Of a stretch of 48,705 nt of DNA, positions 26,740 to 35,600 are shown piece by piece. Each line of letters starts with the position of its first letter. Position 1 is the stretch's first letter. This stretch comes from Rariglobus sp. (GTDB lineage: Bacteria > Verrucomicrobiota > Verrucomicrobiia > Opitutales > Opitutaceae). The stretch lies in NCBI GenBank assembly GCA_029266495.1, contig JAQSWS010000019.1, positions 1-48,705 of the forward strand, read 5' to 3'. The translations under genes and the position numbers were made by a program. Below the pieces are notes generated by a model that saw nothing but the letters and a program-made list of their open reading frames with translations, did not search any database and was not told the DNA's origin.

Positions 26740-26751
26740 GAGGTTTGGAAC

Positions 26752-27792
26752 TCAGAGGGTATAGGGGGCTTCAATCGACATGAGCGAGTTACTGGAGCCG
26801 GTCGCACTTGCTCTTTTAATGAAAAAAGCGGTGCCTGAAGGAATGCTTACGCTATTGGAATTGGTATTGAAAACGACTTCCTGCCATCTGCTGTTATTGG
26901 AATTATAATAGTATTTTGCGTATTGCCCGCTGCCGGCTTGCCAAACCCAGACTTGATCAGTGGCAGATGCTGAGGTGCCTTTAATCCATTCCACGTTGGT
27001 GTGTAAGCCCATGTTTAGGAGCGTCTGATTAACTGGAAAGCCTCCTGATGCTAACGTGTAACCGGATGCTCTAACATGCGGTCTAACTTGGGTGGCCGGG
27101 ACGACCCCGGTCATTGTAATATCAAGACTTTGAGTTGCTCTACGCATATACACGATTCCGGAGTCAGGGCGGAGCACTGTGTTATTTGAAGGCGTTTGGA
27201 AGGTGATTTCCTGCCATCTTGAATTGAGGGTATTGTAATAATATTTTGCATACTGACCTGTAGCAGGTAGCCATACCCACACCTGATCTGCTGCTGAAGC
27301 TGAGCTTCCTCCTAGAACCAAATTCCCAAAAAAACTGTTTAATGTGTCTGCCGGGATAATCGATACAGCTGGGCCCTCAGAGCCAGTTATCGGTATAACT
27401 TGCGACAAATCCATTCCAGAATTCACAACGGTTAATTGGGAGCCTGAATTCGAGGAGATCGTGAAATAGGTTCCTTTATTGGAGCCGGTATCAATTCTGA
27501 GTAGATGAGGGTTGGTCGAATTATATGTCCCTGATACACCCACGCTTAATGTGATTGTGTTGCTGGATACCGCACTTACTTTTGATGTGTAAGTAGCGTC
27601 ATTTAGCAGCGGTAAATTTAGATACGTGTATTTCGGTGAACTCGCACTACTTGCTGCACCAATCGTCAATGTAATCGCGCCTACTGGCACGGTTGCTACC
27701 GATTGGGCGGAGGCACTGAGGGCGAGGCTCATGCCCAGCAGCGTGCTCAGGGCGGCGATCAGACCGGATCGGATGGATTGGGATGCGCTCAT
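26752..27792 (-). CDS. secreted TIGR02597-like protein
   Basis: A 346-residue protein with a signal peptide ending ALSASAQ. The body resembles the TIGR02597 family described from Verrucomicrobium paralogues. Two copies of a segment reading DQVWVWLPATGQYAKYYYN...RWQE and DQVWVWQAGSGQYAKYYYN...RWQE are visible, each followed by a turn and a strand such as GIVYMRRA or GTAFFIKRA. Function is unknown; a surface or matrix role is plausible. It is the first gene of a two-gene unit with the PEP-CTERM protein. Codon use is less GC-biased than in neighbours. Confidence 0.72.
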   Translation of the reverse strand: MSASQSIRSGLIAALSTLLGMSLALSASAQSVATVPVGAITLTIGAASSASSPKYTYLNLPLLNDATYTSKVSAVSSNTITLSVGVSGTYNSTNPHLLRIDTGSNKGTYFTISSNSGSQLTVVNSGMDLSQVIPITGSEGPAVSIIPADTLNSFFGNLVLGGSSASAADQVWVWLPATGQYAKYYYNTLNSRWQEITFQTPSNNTVLRPDSGIVYMRRATQSLDITMTGVVPATQVRPHVRASGYTLASGGFPVNQTLLNMGLHTNVEWIKGTSASATDQVWVWQAGSGQYAKYYYNSNNSRWQEVVFNTNSNSVSIPSGTAFFIKRASATGSSNSLMSIEAPYTL

Positions 27793-28104
27793 GAAGAGGG
27801 GTAATGACGGCGGGCTAAATCTAAAATAGATCAGGCGGAAACTGACCTTTGCTAGAGGAGGGGTAAAGAAGATTCCGGGGCGGTGGGGTCGTTGCCGCCC
27901 GAGACAAAACGGGCTGGTTTTCCTTATAAGCCGAGCTTCAGTAGATGTTTAAGGGATCCGCGAATCCATTTGGTAACAAGGACTTTATGTCCTGCTTCGG
28001 ACGTTTCCTGCTTTTACCGTAAACTTGGATACGCCAGGACCTCAGTCGGGATGCTGCCGGAGGCCAAAAAGGGGAAACAGTTGCGCATTCTTTGCCGATT
28101 TCCG
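27793..28104 (-). other. 312-bp leader region upstream of the TIGR02597-like gene
   Basis: No gene is seen here. It separates the DEAD-box gene end from the TIGR02597-like start and must hold that unit's promoter. On the minus strand it shows several small stems: GGAC/GTCC pairs around 27980-28000, a GCCCG/CGGGC stem and an overlapping GGGCGG/CCGCCC stem near 27885-27915. None matches a riboswitch class I know. Confidence 0.4.
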
Positions 28105-29445
28105 TCAGCGTCCTTTGCGGTCGCGCCAGTGGGCGCCGGGTTTGCCTTTTGAGTGCCACGTCGGATTTCCCCCGCCGAAGGCTTTGCCTTTGAAGGTGCG
28201 GTCCTGGTTTTTGCCCGCATCGCCTTTTTGTTGTCCGCCCTTGCCGAGCGATTGCTGATGCCCGGAACGTTTGGGGGAGTTGGCCAACGGATTGGCCGGA
28301 TCGATGCGCGGGGGCTCGCCGCTTTCATAGGCAAACCCGTCCACGGGGATGACCGGGATTTTTTGGGCGATGAGTTTTTCAATCGCGACGACCTCGTTGG
28401 CTTCCTGCGGCGTGACCAGCGTGACTGCGTCGCCGGTGGCGGCGGCGCGGCCGGTGCGGCCGATGCGGTGCACGTAATCCTCCGCATGGAGCGGCACGTC
28501 GAAATTGATGACGTGAGAGATGCCGGCCACATCGATGCCGCGGGCGGCGATGTCCGTGGCAACGAGCACGCCGACGCGGCCGGTTTTGAATTTATCGAGG
28601 GCGTCGACGCGCTGGCCTTGCGTGCGTTCGGCGTGGATGACGACGCAGGCGTGGTTTTCGAGGCGGAGTTGGTGGGCGACGCGGTCGGCGCCTTTGCGCG
28701 TGCGGGTGAAGACAATCACACTCTTGAAGTCGTCGCGCTGGAGGAGGGTGTAGAGCAGGTCGAGCTTTTGGTTCTCGGTGACCGGGTGGATGACGTGATT
28801 GACCGACTCGGTGACGGGTCTGGCGCGGGCGATCTCGATGCGTTGCGGGTTGTTGAGGGCGAACTTGGCGACCTCTTCCAGCTTGGGCGGAATCGTGGCG
28901 GAGAAGAGGAGCGTCTGCCGTTTCGCCGGGCAGCGTTTTACGATGGCTTTGACGTCCTCGATGAACCCCATGTCGAGCATGCGGTCGACTTCGTCGAGGA
29001 CGAGGACCTCGATGGATGAGAGGTTGATCAGTGTGCCGTCGAGGAACTCGCGGAGGCGTCCGGTGGTGGCGACGATGACATCGACGCCGGCGCGGAGGGC
29101 GTTGCGTTGGGGACCGAGGGTGACGCCGCCGTGGAGGACGACGGATTTGAAATCGGTGAACTGGCCGAGGGCGTGAAACGACTCATCGACCTGCGCGGCG
29201 AGTTCGCGGGTGGGTTCCAGGACGAGGACGCGAGGACCGGAATCACGATGCGGTCCAAGACGGTTCAAAATGGGCAGGGCGAAGGCGGCGGTCTTGCCGG
29301 TGCCGGTTTGCGCGGAGGCGATCAAGTCGCGGCCGGAGAGGACGGCGGGGATGGCCTGAAGCTGGATCGGCGTGGGCTCGGTGTAGCCCAAGGCCTGCGC
29401 GCCGCGCACGAGACTGGAGTAGAGGCCGAGTTTGGAAAAAGGCAT
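28105..29445 (-). CDS. DEAD-box (DEVD) RNA helicase
   Basis: A 446-residue ATP-dependent RNA helicase of the RhlE-like group. Motifs in order: Q motif GYTEPTPIQLQAIP, Walker A ASAQTGTGKT, PTRELAAQ, TTGRL, DEVD (motif II with Val in place of Ala), SATIPP, VFTRTRKGAD, DIAARGIDV and HRIGRTGR. The C-terminal ~70 residues are Gly/Lys-rich and basic (GKGGQQKGDAGKNQDRTFKGKAFGGG), a usual RNA-binding tail. ATG 29445 (MPFSKLGLYSSL) is used; the 32 open codons before it run into a repeat element. Single gene, downstream of vapC and that element. Confidence 0.9.
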   Translation of the reverse strand: MPFSKLGLYSSLVRGAQALGYTEPTPIQLQAIPAVLSGRDLIASAQTGTGKTAAFALPILNRLGPHRDSGPRVLVLEPTRELAAQVDESFHALGQFTDFKSVVLHGGVTLGPQRNALRAGVDVIVATTGRLREFLDGTLINLSSIEVLVLDEVDRMLDMGFIEDVKAIVKRCPAKRQTLLFSATIPPKLEEVAKFALNNPQRIEIARARPVTESVNHVIHPVTENQKLDLLYTLLQRDDFKSVIVFTRTRKGADRVAHQLRLENHACVVIHAERTQGQRVDALDKFKTGRVGVLVATDIAARGIDVAGISHVINFDVPLHAEDYVHRIGRTGRAAATGDAVTLVTPQEANEVVAIEKLIAQKIPVIPVDGFAYESGEPPRIDPANPLANSPKRSGHQQSLGKGGQQKGDAGKNQDRTFKGKAFGGGNPTWHSKGKPGAHWRDRKGR

Positions 29446-29490
29446 GGCGGGATTGGCGACGGGAAGACCGGGGAAGGCGAGCGGTTTAGT

Positions 29491-29590
29491 TTTTAACGCA
29501 AAGGCGCGAAAAGGCGGACGCAAAGATCGCAAAGAAATCAAGGAGGTGAACTTTGCATTCTTTGCGGCCCTTTGCGTCTTTGCGTTAAAA
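29491..29590. repeat. 100-bp inverted-repeat element, copy A
   Basis: Starts TTTTAACGCAAAG and ends CTTTGCGTTAAAA, a perfect 13-bp terminal inverted repeat. The interior repeats the motif GCAAAG / CTTTGC several times on both sides of a centre containing aaggaggtgaa. Copy B at 42034-42133 has the same length and ends. It fills most of the gap between vapC and the helicase gene and could fold into one long hairpin. Confidence 0.85.
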
Positions 29591-29601
29591 AGGATCGGGT
29601 T

Positions 29602-30027
29602 TCAGTCCTTCGCGCGTTGCCAGTTTTCACAGGCGAGACCCGGGACGCGGGCGAACTTCTGGGCATTGTGCGTCACAAACACGGCGCCAGTGGCCAAAGC
29701 CTGGCCGGCCAGCAAGGCATCGTAGGGACCGATGGGCTGGGCGTTGGGTTTTAGATTCGCGAGATGAGCCCGGACAAAACCGGCGTGGTAGGCGGCGGCC
29801 GCGCCGAACGGAATAACCTCGGGGAAGAGTGACTGGAGTTGAAGGATGCGGTCGCGAAACGCGGGGATGTCGGGGCGCTTGGCGGCGCCGTATTCGAGTT
29901 CCATGAGGGCGATGGCGGCGAGGCGGCATTCGGGGAGGCGGGCCTCCACGCGGTCGCACAGGGCGGCGTCTTCGCGTCGGTCGCGCAGGTAACGCGACCA
30001 GACGTTGGTGTCCGGCAGGTAGATCAC
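29602..30027 (-). CDS. vapC: VapC-family PIN-domain toxin
   Basis: A 141-residue PIN ribonuclease, the toxin of a VapBC pair. The acidic metal-binding residues are in place: Asp6 (LPDTNVWSR), Glu43 (ALMELEYG), Asp103 (IGPYDALLAGQA), plus VTHNAQKF near the end. It starts with GTG that overlaps the vapB stop by four bases (GTGA), so translation is probably coupled. VapC toxins usually cleave tRNA or rRNA; the target here is unknown. Confidence 0.92.
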   Translation of the reverse strand: MIYLPDTNVWSRYLRDRREDAALCDRVEARLPECRLAAIALMELEYGAAKRPDIPAFRDRILQLQSLFPEVIPFGAAAAYHAGFVRAHLANLKPNAQPIGPYDALLAGQALATGAVFVTHNAQKFARVPGLACENWQRAKD

Positions 30028-30245
30028 GTGGTGTGGTCGGGGAAATCGGGGGCGGAGCCGCGCAAGGCGCGGAGGGACTTGAGGCGTTTGGCTTCGACGG
30101 CGGGATCGATGAGCCGGTAGCCCCCATTGAGCGGCTCAATGATGTAGGCCTTGGCCTTGGGCTTCATGGAGCGGGGCAGGCGGATGGCCGTGGAATTGCC
30201 CGACTTGAAGACCTTGGCGATGACGGGCTGCTGGGTGGTGCTCAT
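30024..30245 (-). CDS. vapB: VapB-family AbrB-type antitoxin
   Basis: A 73-residue antitoxin. The N-terminal AKVFKSGNSTAIRLPRSM is the swapped-hairpin DNA-binding motif of AbrB/MazE-type VapB proteins, and the acidic/basic C-terminal tail should wrap VapC. ATG 30245 (MSTTQQPV) is chosen; in-frame ATGs at 30251 and 30266 would run into the palindromic operator candidate. The pair lies 31 bp downstream of the sigma factor gene on the same strand. Confidence 0.87.
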   Translation of the reverse strand: MSTTQQPVIAKVFKSGNSTAIRLPRSMKPKAKAYIIEPLNGGYRLIDPAVEAKRLKSLRALRGSAPDFPDHTT

Positions 30246-30255
30246 GTGCATACGG

Positions 30256-30265
30256 TGTATATACA
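30256..30265. promoter_or_regulatory. palindromic operator candidate for vapBC
   Basis: The 10-bp palindrome TGTATATACA lies directly upstream of vapB, in an AT-rich pocket within GC-rich surroundings, with a similar half-site GTGCATAC beside it. VapB-VapC complexes typically repress their own promoter by binding such palindromes. Confidence 0.45.
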
Positions 30266-30276
30266 TTGCCGTCGGG

Positions 30277-30987
30277 TCAAGGAGTGAGGGCGGCGAGGAG
30301 GTGGCGGAGTTCGGCGTCGACGTCCTCGGGGCGGGCGACGGTTTGGGCGACCTCCTCGCGGAGGAAGTGACGGTATCGCTGTCGAAGGCGGTGCAAGGCG
30401 ACGCGCACGGCGGGTTCGGTGAGGCCGAGTTTGGCGGCGAGATCAGCGTGCGGGGAGCCGGCGGTGCGGCCGGCCAGGCAGGGAAGCAAAGCGTCGAAGT
30501 GTTCCGGGTTGGCGTGTTCGGTGCGGAGACGGGCAGTGACGGTGTTAAGGAGCGCCAAGGCCCACGTGCGGTCGAAGGCGCGGTCAGGGGCGAGGTTGGC
30601 GCACGCAGCGGAGGCGAGGGCGGCCTCGGTGGCGGCGGTGTCGAGCGCCGGCAGCAGGTGCGCGCCGCGTTTTTCGGCGCGGGCGTGGTCGTGGAGGTCG
30701 GCGAGGTAGTGGTTGAAGGAGCCGAGGAGAAAGGCGCGAAAGCGTCCGCGTTCGCGTTTGGCATCGGCCAGCGATTCGAGGCGGAGGAGTCGGGCGAAGA
30801 AGCCTTGGACGGCGTCCTCGGCGTCGGCGGGCGCGAGGCCGCGGCGGCGAGCGTGGGCGTAGAGCGGCGGCCAGTAAGTCTGGCAAAGTGTGGAGAGCGC
30901 GCGTCCGGCGGAAGTTGTATCCGTTTCTCCGTGACGGGCTGCGTCAAGGACGACCGTCCAGCGTGTGGTGGCGAAGGAGGAGCTCAT
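30277..30987 (-). CDS. ECF-like RNA polymerase sigma factor
   Basis: A 236-residue sigma-70-family factor. Region 2 covers ALSTLCQTYWPPLYAHARRRGLAPADAEDAVQGFFARLL and the following RFRAFLLGSFNHYLADLHDH; region 4 ends with the helix-turn-helix AAKLGLTEPAVRVALHRLRQRYRHFLREEV. This form, with a long linker, is common in Planctomycetes and Verrucomicrobia near Ser/Thr kinase genes. Its start overlaps the stop of the ASCH gene by four bases (ATGA). No anti-sigma factor is encoded beside it, so control by the upstream kinase is a reasonable hypothesis. Confidence 0.85.
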   Translation of the reverse strand: MSSSFATTRWTVVLDAARHGETDTTSAGRALSTLCQTYWPPLYAHARRRGLAPADAEDAVQGFFARLLRLESLADAKRERGRFRAFLLGSFNHYLADLHDHARAEKRGAHLLPALDTAATEAALASAACANLAPDRAFDRTWALALLNTVTARLRTEHANPEHFDALLPCLAGRTAGSPHADLAAKLGLTEPAVRVALHRLRQRYRHFLREEVAQTVARPEDVDAELRHLLAALTP

Positions 30988-31403
30988 AGGCCCGACTGGC
31001 TGTGGAGGGCGGCGGCCGGAGAAGGCTCAATCAGTTCAAAGTGGGTCGCCATCAGTTCGAAATCGTCGTGCAGTCCGTAGTCCGGCCAGCATTTCCGATG
31101 CTCCTCCTGGAAGTGCCCGGCACTGGTGCAGCATTCACCTTTCCACAGTTTTTCGGGAATATCACCGAACCTTACGGGATATCGTTCGGTGACACGGATG
31201 AGGCATCTTAGCCGCTGACGAAGGTCGTATACCTCCACGATATCGCCGGGCTCCATGCCGCCGTCGTCGAACTCGCCCATGGGGAGATAATAATCATCCG
31301 CTCTGCATGCGGTGGCGGTTTTGCGGCCGGCGAGGACGTCCAGGAGGAGTTCCTCGTCGTCTTCATTCTTTCCCCAAAACTGAGTGCGTTTGCGACGGTT
31401 CAT
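30984..31403 (-). CDS. ASCH-domain protein
   Basis: A 139-residue protein with ASCH hallmarks: FWGKNEDDEELLLDVLAGRKTATA near the start, PMGEFDDGGMEPGDIVEVYD, and IRVTERYPVRFGDIPEKLW, followed by CWPDYG and a final strand. ASCH proteins have a PUA-like RNA-binding barrel and some are nucleases or amidohydrolases acting on modified nucleosides; which applies here is unknown. Translationally coupled with the sigma factor gene (ATGA overlap). Confidence 0.78.
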   Translation of the reverse strand: MNRRKRTQFWGKNEDDEELLLDVLAGRKTATACRADDYYLPMGEFDDGGMEPGDIVEVYDLRQRLRCLIRVTERYPVRFGDIPEKLWKGECCTSAGHFQEEHRKCWPDYGLHDDFELMATHFELIEPSPAAALHSQSGL

Positions 31404-31467
31404 GAAGGCTGGGTTGACGTTGGTGACGGGTGGCGAAAGGCGGCGGTAAAGCCGGGCCGGCGGGGAG

Positions 31468-31956
31468 TCATGACGTTCGCTGGTCGAGCAGGCGGTCGAT
31501 AAGATCGGCGAGCGGAATGAATCGGCGGATCAATACAGCGACATCGGCTTCGGTTTTTTCGGCGTCGAGGTCGATCCAGCCTTCCATCAACGTCTGCGGT
31601 CCGTAGTCGGTCGAGACGTGGGACCAGTCGCCCGATGAACTCGCGAAGGCGGCGCGGAAGGCGGCGGCGAATTCACGGCTTTGGATCGAGAAGCCGGCGA
31701 GCGAACGAAGTTTGAGGGCGTGAATGTTGTAGCACACGCGTTGTTGCCGGAGGCTTTTTTCGTTGATCCAGACGGAAAAGAAAAGGCCCGCCTCGCTTGG
31801 CGCGGGAGCGGGGCCAACGGAGGTCCATCGGCGTTTTTGGAGTTTAAGGACGGCCGATTCGTGCCAGCGGCCGACGTGGGCCTCGATTTGTTGAGCGGCG
31901 AGGGCGGGGCGGGAGTGAGTCGCAGCGCGGGTAAAGGAGTCGAGGTAAGTGTCCAT
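31468..31956 (-). CDS. hypothetical soluble protein in the kinase cluster
   Basis: A 162-residue protein with no signal peptide or membrane segment and no family I recognise. It has mixed alpha/beta character, with segments such as HESAVLKLQKRRWTSVG, GLFFSVWINEKSLRQQRVCYNIHALKLRSL and TLMEGWIDLDAEKTEADV. It starts 15 bp after the SLBB-protein gene and lies 64 bp before the ASCH gene, so it is probably part of the same operon. Confidence 0.62.
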   Translation of the reverse strand: MDTYLDSFTRAATHSRPALAAQQIEAHVGRWHESAVLKLQKRRWTSVGPAPAPSEAGLFFSVWINEKSLRQQRVCYNIHALKLRSLAGFSIQSREFAAAFRAAFASSSGDWSHVSTDYGPQTLMEGWIDLDAEKTEADVAVLIRRFIPLADLIDRLLDQRTS

Positions 31957-31971
31957 GGAGGAGCGGGGAAC

Positions 31972-32640
31972 TCAGAAAATCGTTTCAGGCACAAAGATCG
32001 TATCGTGATCCAGGAGCAGCGGATTTGTGGTCTGGCCGCGCAGAATGGCGGTGGCGTCGTGCGAGGTGACAGTGGGCTTTTCGCCGGCAGGACCGCGCAC
32101 GATGGAGATTTTCCGAACGTCGGCGGCGGGTCCGCCCCCGCCGGCGGCCGCGAGGGCGTCGAGAAGCGTGGCACCCACCTGAAGAGAATAGGCGCCGGGT
32201 TTTTTCACGGCACCCAGGACGTTGATGGTGGGGGCGGGGAGAGAGGTTGAAGTGCGGGGGCCCGGGGTATCCCGTCGATAGGTGATTGTGTAGGTGAGCG
32301 GTTCGGGATCCACGCCTTTTACACGCATGATGAAGCCGGACGGGGTTTTCTCCAGAGTGGTGGTGTTGTCGAGGAAAACTCGTTCTTCGGATGCCCAGTT
32401 GGCCTTAAGTGCATTTTGGACATACTCGTAGACGTTTGTGGTTTTTGACGTGGAGTTCTCCTCCCGGGCGAGCTGGCTTTCAACCGCCGTGAACTTGACC
32501 GGACCGGAAGACCAGAAGGCTTCGCCGCGCGTTAATTCCATGGAGAGATTTGGTCCGGAAATAACCACGTGGGTGGCGTCGAACGGCGCGAAGAAGATCG
32601 CGATATAGAGGAGGATTTCAGTCAGGGGAAAGAAGGTCAT
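31972..32640 (-). CDS. membrane-anchored SLBB-domain protein
   Basis: A 222-residue protein with one N-terminal hydrophobic segment (LTEILLYIAIFFAPF), a middle part of unknown fold, and a C-terminal SLBB domain reading INVLGAVKKPGAY, TLLDALAAAGG, VRKISIVRGPAG, ATAILRGQTTNPLLLDHDTIFVPETIF. SLBB domains occur in polysaccharide export proteins (Wza-like) and bind ligands or oligomerise. The same domain ends the kinase encoded 7 bp upstream, and the two tails align along their length, indicating duplication. It may co-assemble with the kinase's outer part. Confidence 0.8.
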   Translation of the reverse strand: MTFFPLTEILLYIAIFFAPFDATHVVISGPNLSMELTRGEAFWSSGPVKFTAVESQLAREENSTSKTTNVYEYVQNALKANWASEERVFLDNTTTLEKTPSGFIMRVKGVDPEPLTYTITYRRDTPGPRTSTSLPAPTINVLGAVKKPGAYSLQVGATLLDALAAAGGGGPAADVRKISIVRGPAGEKPTVTSHDATAILRGQTTNPLLLDHDTIFVPETIF

Positions 32641-32647
32641 GTGATGT

Positions 32648-35600
32648 TCAGTCTAGGAAGCGTTCAGGAATGGAGATGCTTGCCTGGGTGGGAAGCAGGG
32701 GATTGGAGGCCTCACCTTTGAGAATAGCCAAGGCATCATGATTGCGGGGCTGGACCGGTGAACCGTCGCTGGAGCGCGGCAGGATCGAGACTTTTTTGAG
32801 GTTGGCGGTGGCGGTCCAACCACCGGCGGCGGCGAGGGCGTCGAGGAGGGTGGATTCGGCGGGGAGCGGGTAGGATCCGGGGCGGTTGACCGCGCCGATG
32901 ACGTTGACCCGGGTGGCGGGACCACTGTCGGTGACGGAGGGGCCGGGGGCCTGGGTCGTAGTCTGGAGAGTGGGCGGAGCGGACAAGGCGAGCGCTGGAT
33001 TGATGAAGTAGCCGGCGGCCCGCCATATGCCGTCGGATTCGTGAACGAAGGTCACTGTTTCCACTGCAGCAGGTGCGGAGTCGAATTTGGTGTCGAACTG
33101 CATGAGGAGGTAGCGCCCTCCCGGCAACTGGGTCAACGGTGTGGCCGAACGCAGCCGGCGGACGTGGGCTTTGCCGAGGGGAGCGCGTGTGCCGAGCATT
33201 GCTGCGGAGAATTTCTCCATGGTGATTTCCGAGCGGAGGAGCGGTGACGCGTCGCGCCAGGCAGTGGAGTAACCCTCGCGGTCAATGCCCGTCAGCCAGG
33301 CTTGCGTGGTGTTGATGACCGGGAGGATGTCGTCGGCTGGCGAGGGGGCGACCGAGAGCATTCGGGATTTCTGGTAACCGGCCAGCTCCCAGACGGAGCC
33401 GGGGCGGGCGCTCTCGGTTAATTTGCAGAGAGCTTCGATGGCCGGGGTGGCTTTGAAGTCCAGTTCCGGGGACTGCACCGAGAGCCACGGGGTCGGATCG
33501 ACGCCGGGGGCGACGGGCATCGCGAATACCATGCCAGTCGCGATGGGACGGTTGCCGGGGGATTGTTTGGTGATGGCGTCGATCGCTTCGCTCACGGTCA
33601 TCCCGGCGGTTTTTAAGGTGACGGGAAACGCCAGTCTCGAATCGGCACGGGGTTGGATGAGCCAGGTCGCACCGATCTTTCGCGCAAGGTAAGGAGTGTC
33701 GGCGGTGAGACGGGTGAGAAAGTCCGGGACAGAGTCGCCGTTGATCGTTCCTTGATAGCGTGTGCCGAGATCGAGGAGCGTGTTGGGATCCTTGGATTCA
33801 CGGGCAAGTTTGAGCAGCGCTTCCTCGAGCTTGGAGTATGGCGCGTTACGGTCGGCCTCGGCGATGATCTGGGCGGCGGTCTTGGCGTCGGCGATCGTGA
33901 AATCGAGGTTTTCGAACGAGAGTCGAAGGCCGTGGTCGAGGCGGAGACGTTGCACGATGTTTTGCATGGTGTCGCCGGCACGATCGAAGTGGATGGAGCG
34001 TTGGTCTTCGGTCGAGTCGGAGGCGTCGGCGGAGTGGATGGTTTTGTAGCGGAGAATGACGTCCGCGGCATCGGTCGCGCCGAGGAGTTGAACTAACACG
34101 AGGGTTTTTTGTGGTGTGCGATAAACGCGCGTGGCGGGGGCTTGATTTGAGGCGGGCGCGGGAATGAACGTCATCAGGCCCTGGCTGGGTTTACCGGCAT
34201 GGCGCGCCGCTTCGTCGGCAGGGGCATCCCAAATCTCGGGCGCGACTTCGGCGAGCTCGGTTCCGAGGAAGAGAACCCCGGGTCGATACGAGTCAGGATC
34301 GGCGAAGATGTCGGTGCCGTGCTCGGCATGCCAGTCGGACGAGGCTTGAATCCCGTGCGGATGTTTCCGGGTGGACTTGTAGTCGACGAAGCGTCCGTGG
34401 TCGAAGTCGTAGGCAGTGGGGCGGGTTCGTGGAAGCGTGATTTCGCGGACGGGGCCGAAGCGAAAGGAGGGAGGCTTGGGAGCCGGCAGATCCTGATTGC
34501 GCGCGGTGCTGGCGGCGGTTGCCTTATGGGTGCGTAGAATATCGAGCGCGGTGCTGACGGGTAGGATGATACCCATGAAGGTGAGCAAAATAAGCAGCCA
34601 AGGTGCGAGAGGCCGCAGGGCGCCAGCCACTTTTGATGGCGGAGGCAGATGAGCGGCGCGTTCGGGATGCTTGAACACACGGAACAGGCGGACGACCCGC
34701 AAGGTGAGCGCCGCGAGGACGAATCCGGTGAGGACCCATAGGCCAGCCATCGGAAAATGAGGGGGCGACTTGAGGTGCGCCCAATGCCACAGGATTTGTA
34801 GTCCCCAGAAAAACGCGGCGATGAACGCGGCGACCCAGAAGCCTTCACGGAGCAGCCGGGCGTGGGTGGCGGGGGCGCGCTGCGGAGAGAGCCAGAAATC
34901 TTGATGGGGGAGATCGATGAACAGCGCGGGTAAAAAACGCGGCAGTGCGAAGAGGCAGGGGATGAAGAACGACACGCCGACGCCGATGAGCAGCAGGACA
35001 AGCAGGGCGACGCCGCGTTCCGCCCAGCCGTCGGGTTGTCCCGCGATCGTGAAATGCACCGCGACCTGCGCGGGAAAATTTTTGGCGGCGAACTGAAGGG
35101 AGCCGCAGAGGCAGAACAAGAAAAACACGAGGATGCTTGCCGGCAGGAGAGGTAGCGGAGGACGCGGCGGATCGTCGGTGGCAGGGGCTGTCGGTGCCGC
35201 TTTATGGGAGGAGGCGTGTCGGCGCGCGATTTCGATCGCTGAAAACATAACGGCGAAACCCAGCGCCATGATAGGGAAAGAAGCGAAGCCGGCGATCTGG
35301 GTGAATTCGCGGGCCCACGGCGAAAAGAACTCGATGGCGGCGGGATCGTGATGGGCGGGCGAGCTGGCATGGACGCCCCATGCGGATCCGCCGAAGGCAT
35401 ACCAGCCAAGGGCCAGTCCGCCCAGAGCGACCGGCGCAAGGGCGAGTCCGGCGAAGGCGGCGAGTGCGCCGATGCCCAAGCCACCGTAGGCGAAGAGCGC
35501 GAGGACAAGGCCGCCGTAACTGAAGGCACCGATGCTGATGCCTCCGAAGGTGAAGCCGCCCATCGCTATTCCACCGAACGCGATGAAGCCTTGTGATACT

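Noticed and set aside
30024-30947. 307-codon minus frame containing vapB
   Set aside because: Only the last 73 codons are protein-like; the upstream part is an out-of-frame reading of the sigma factor gene.
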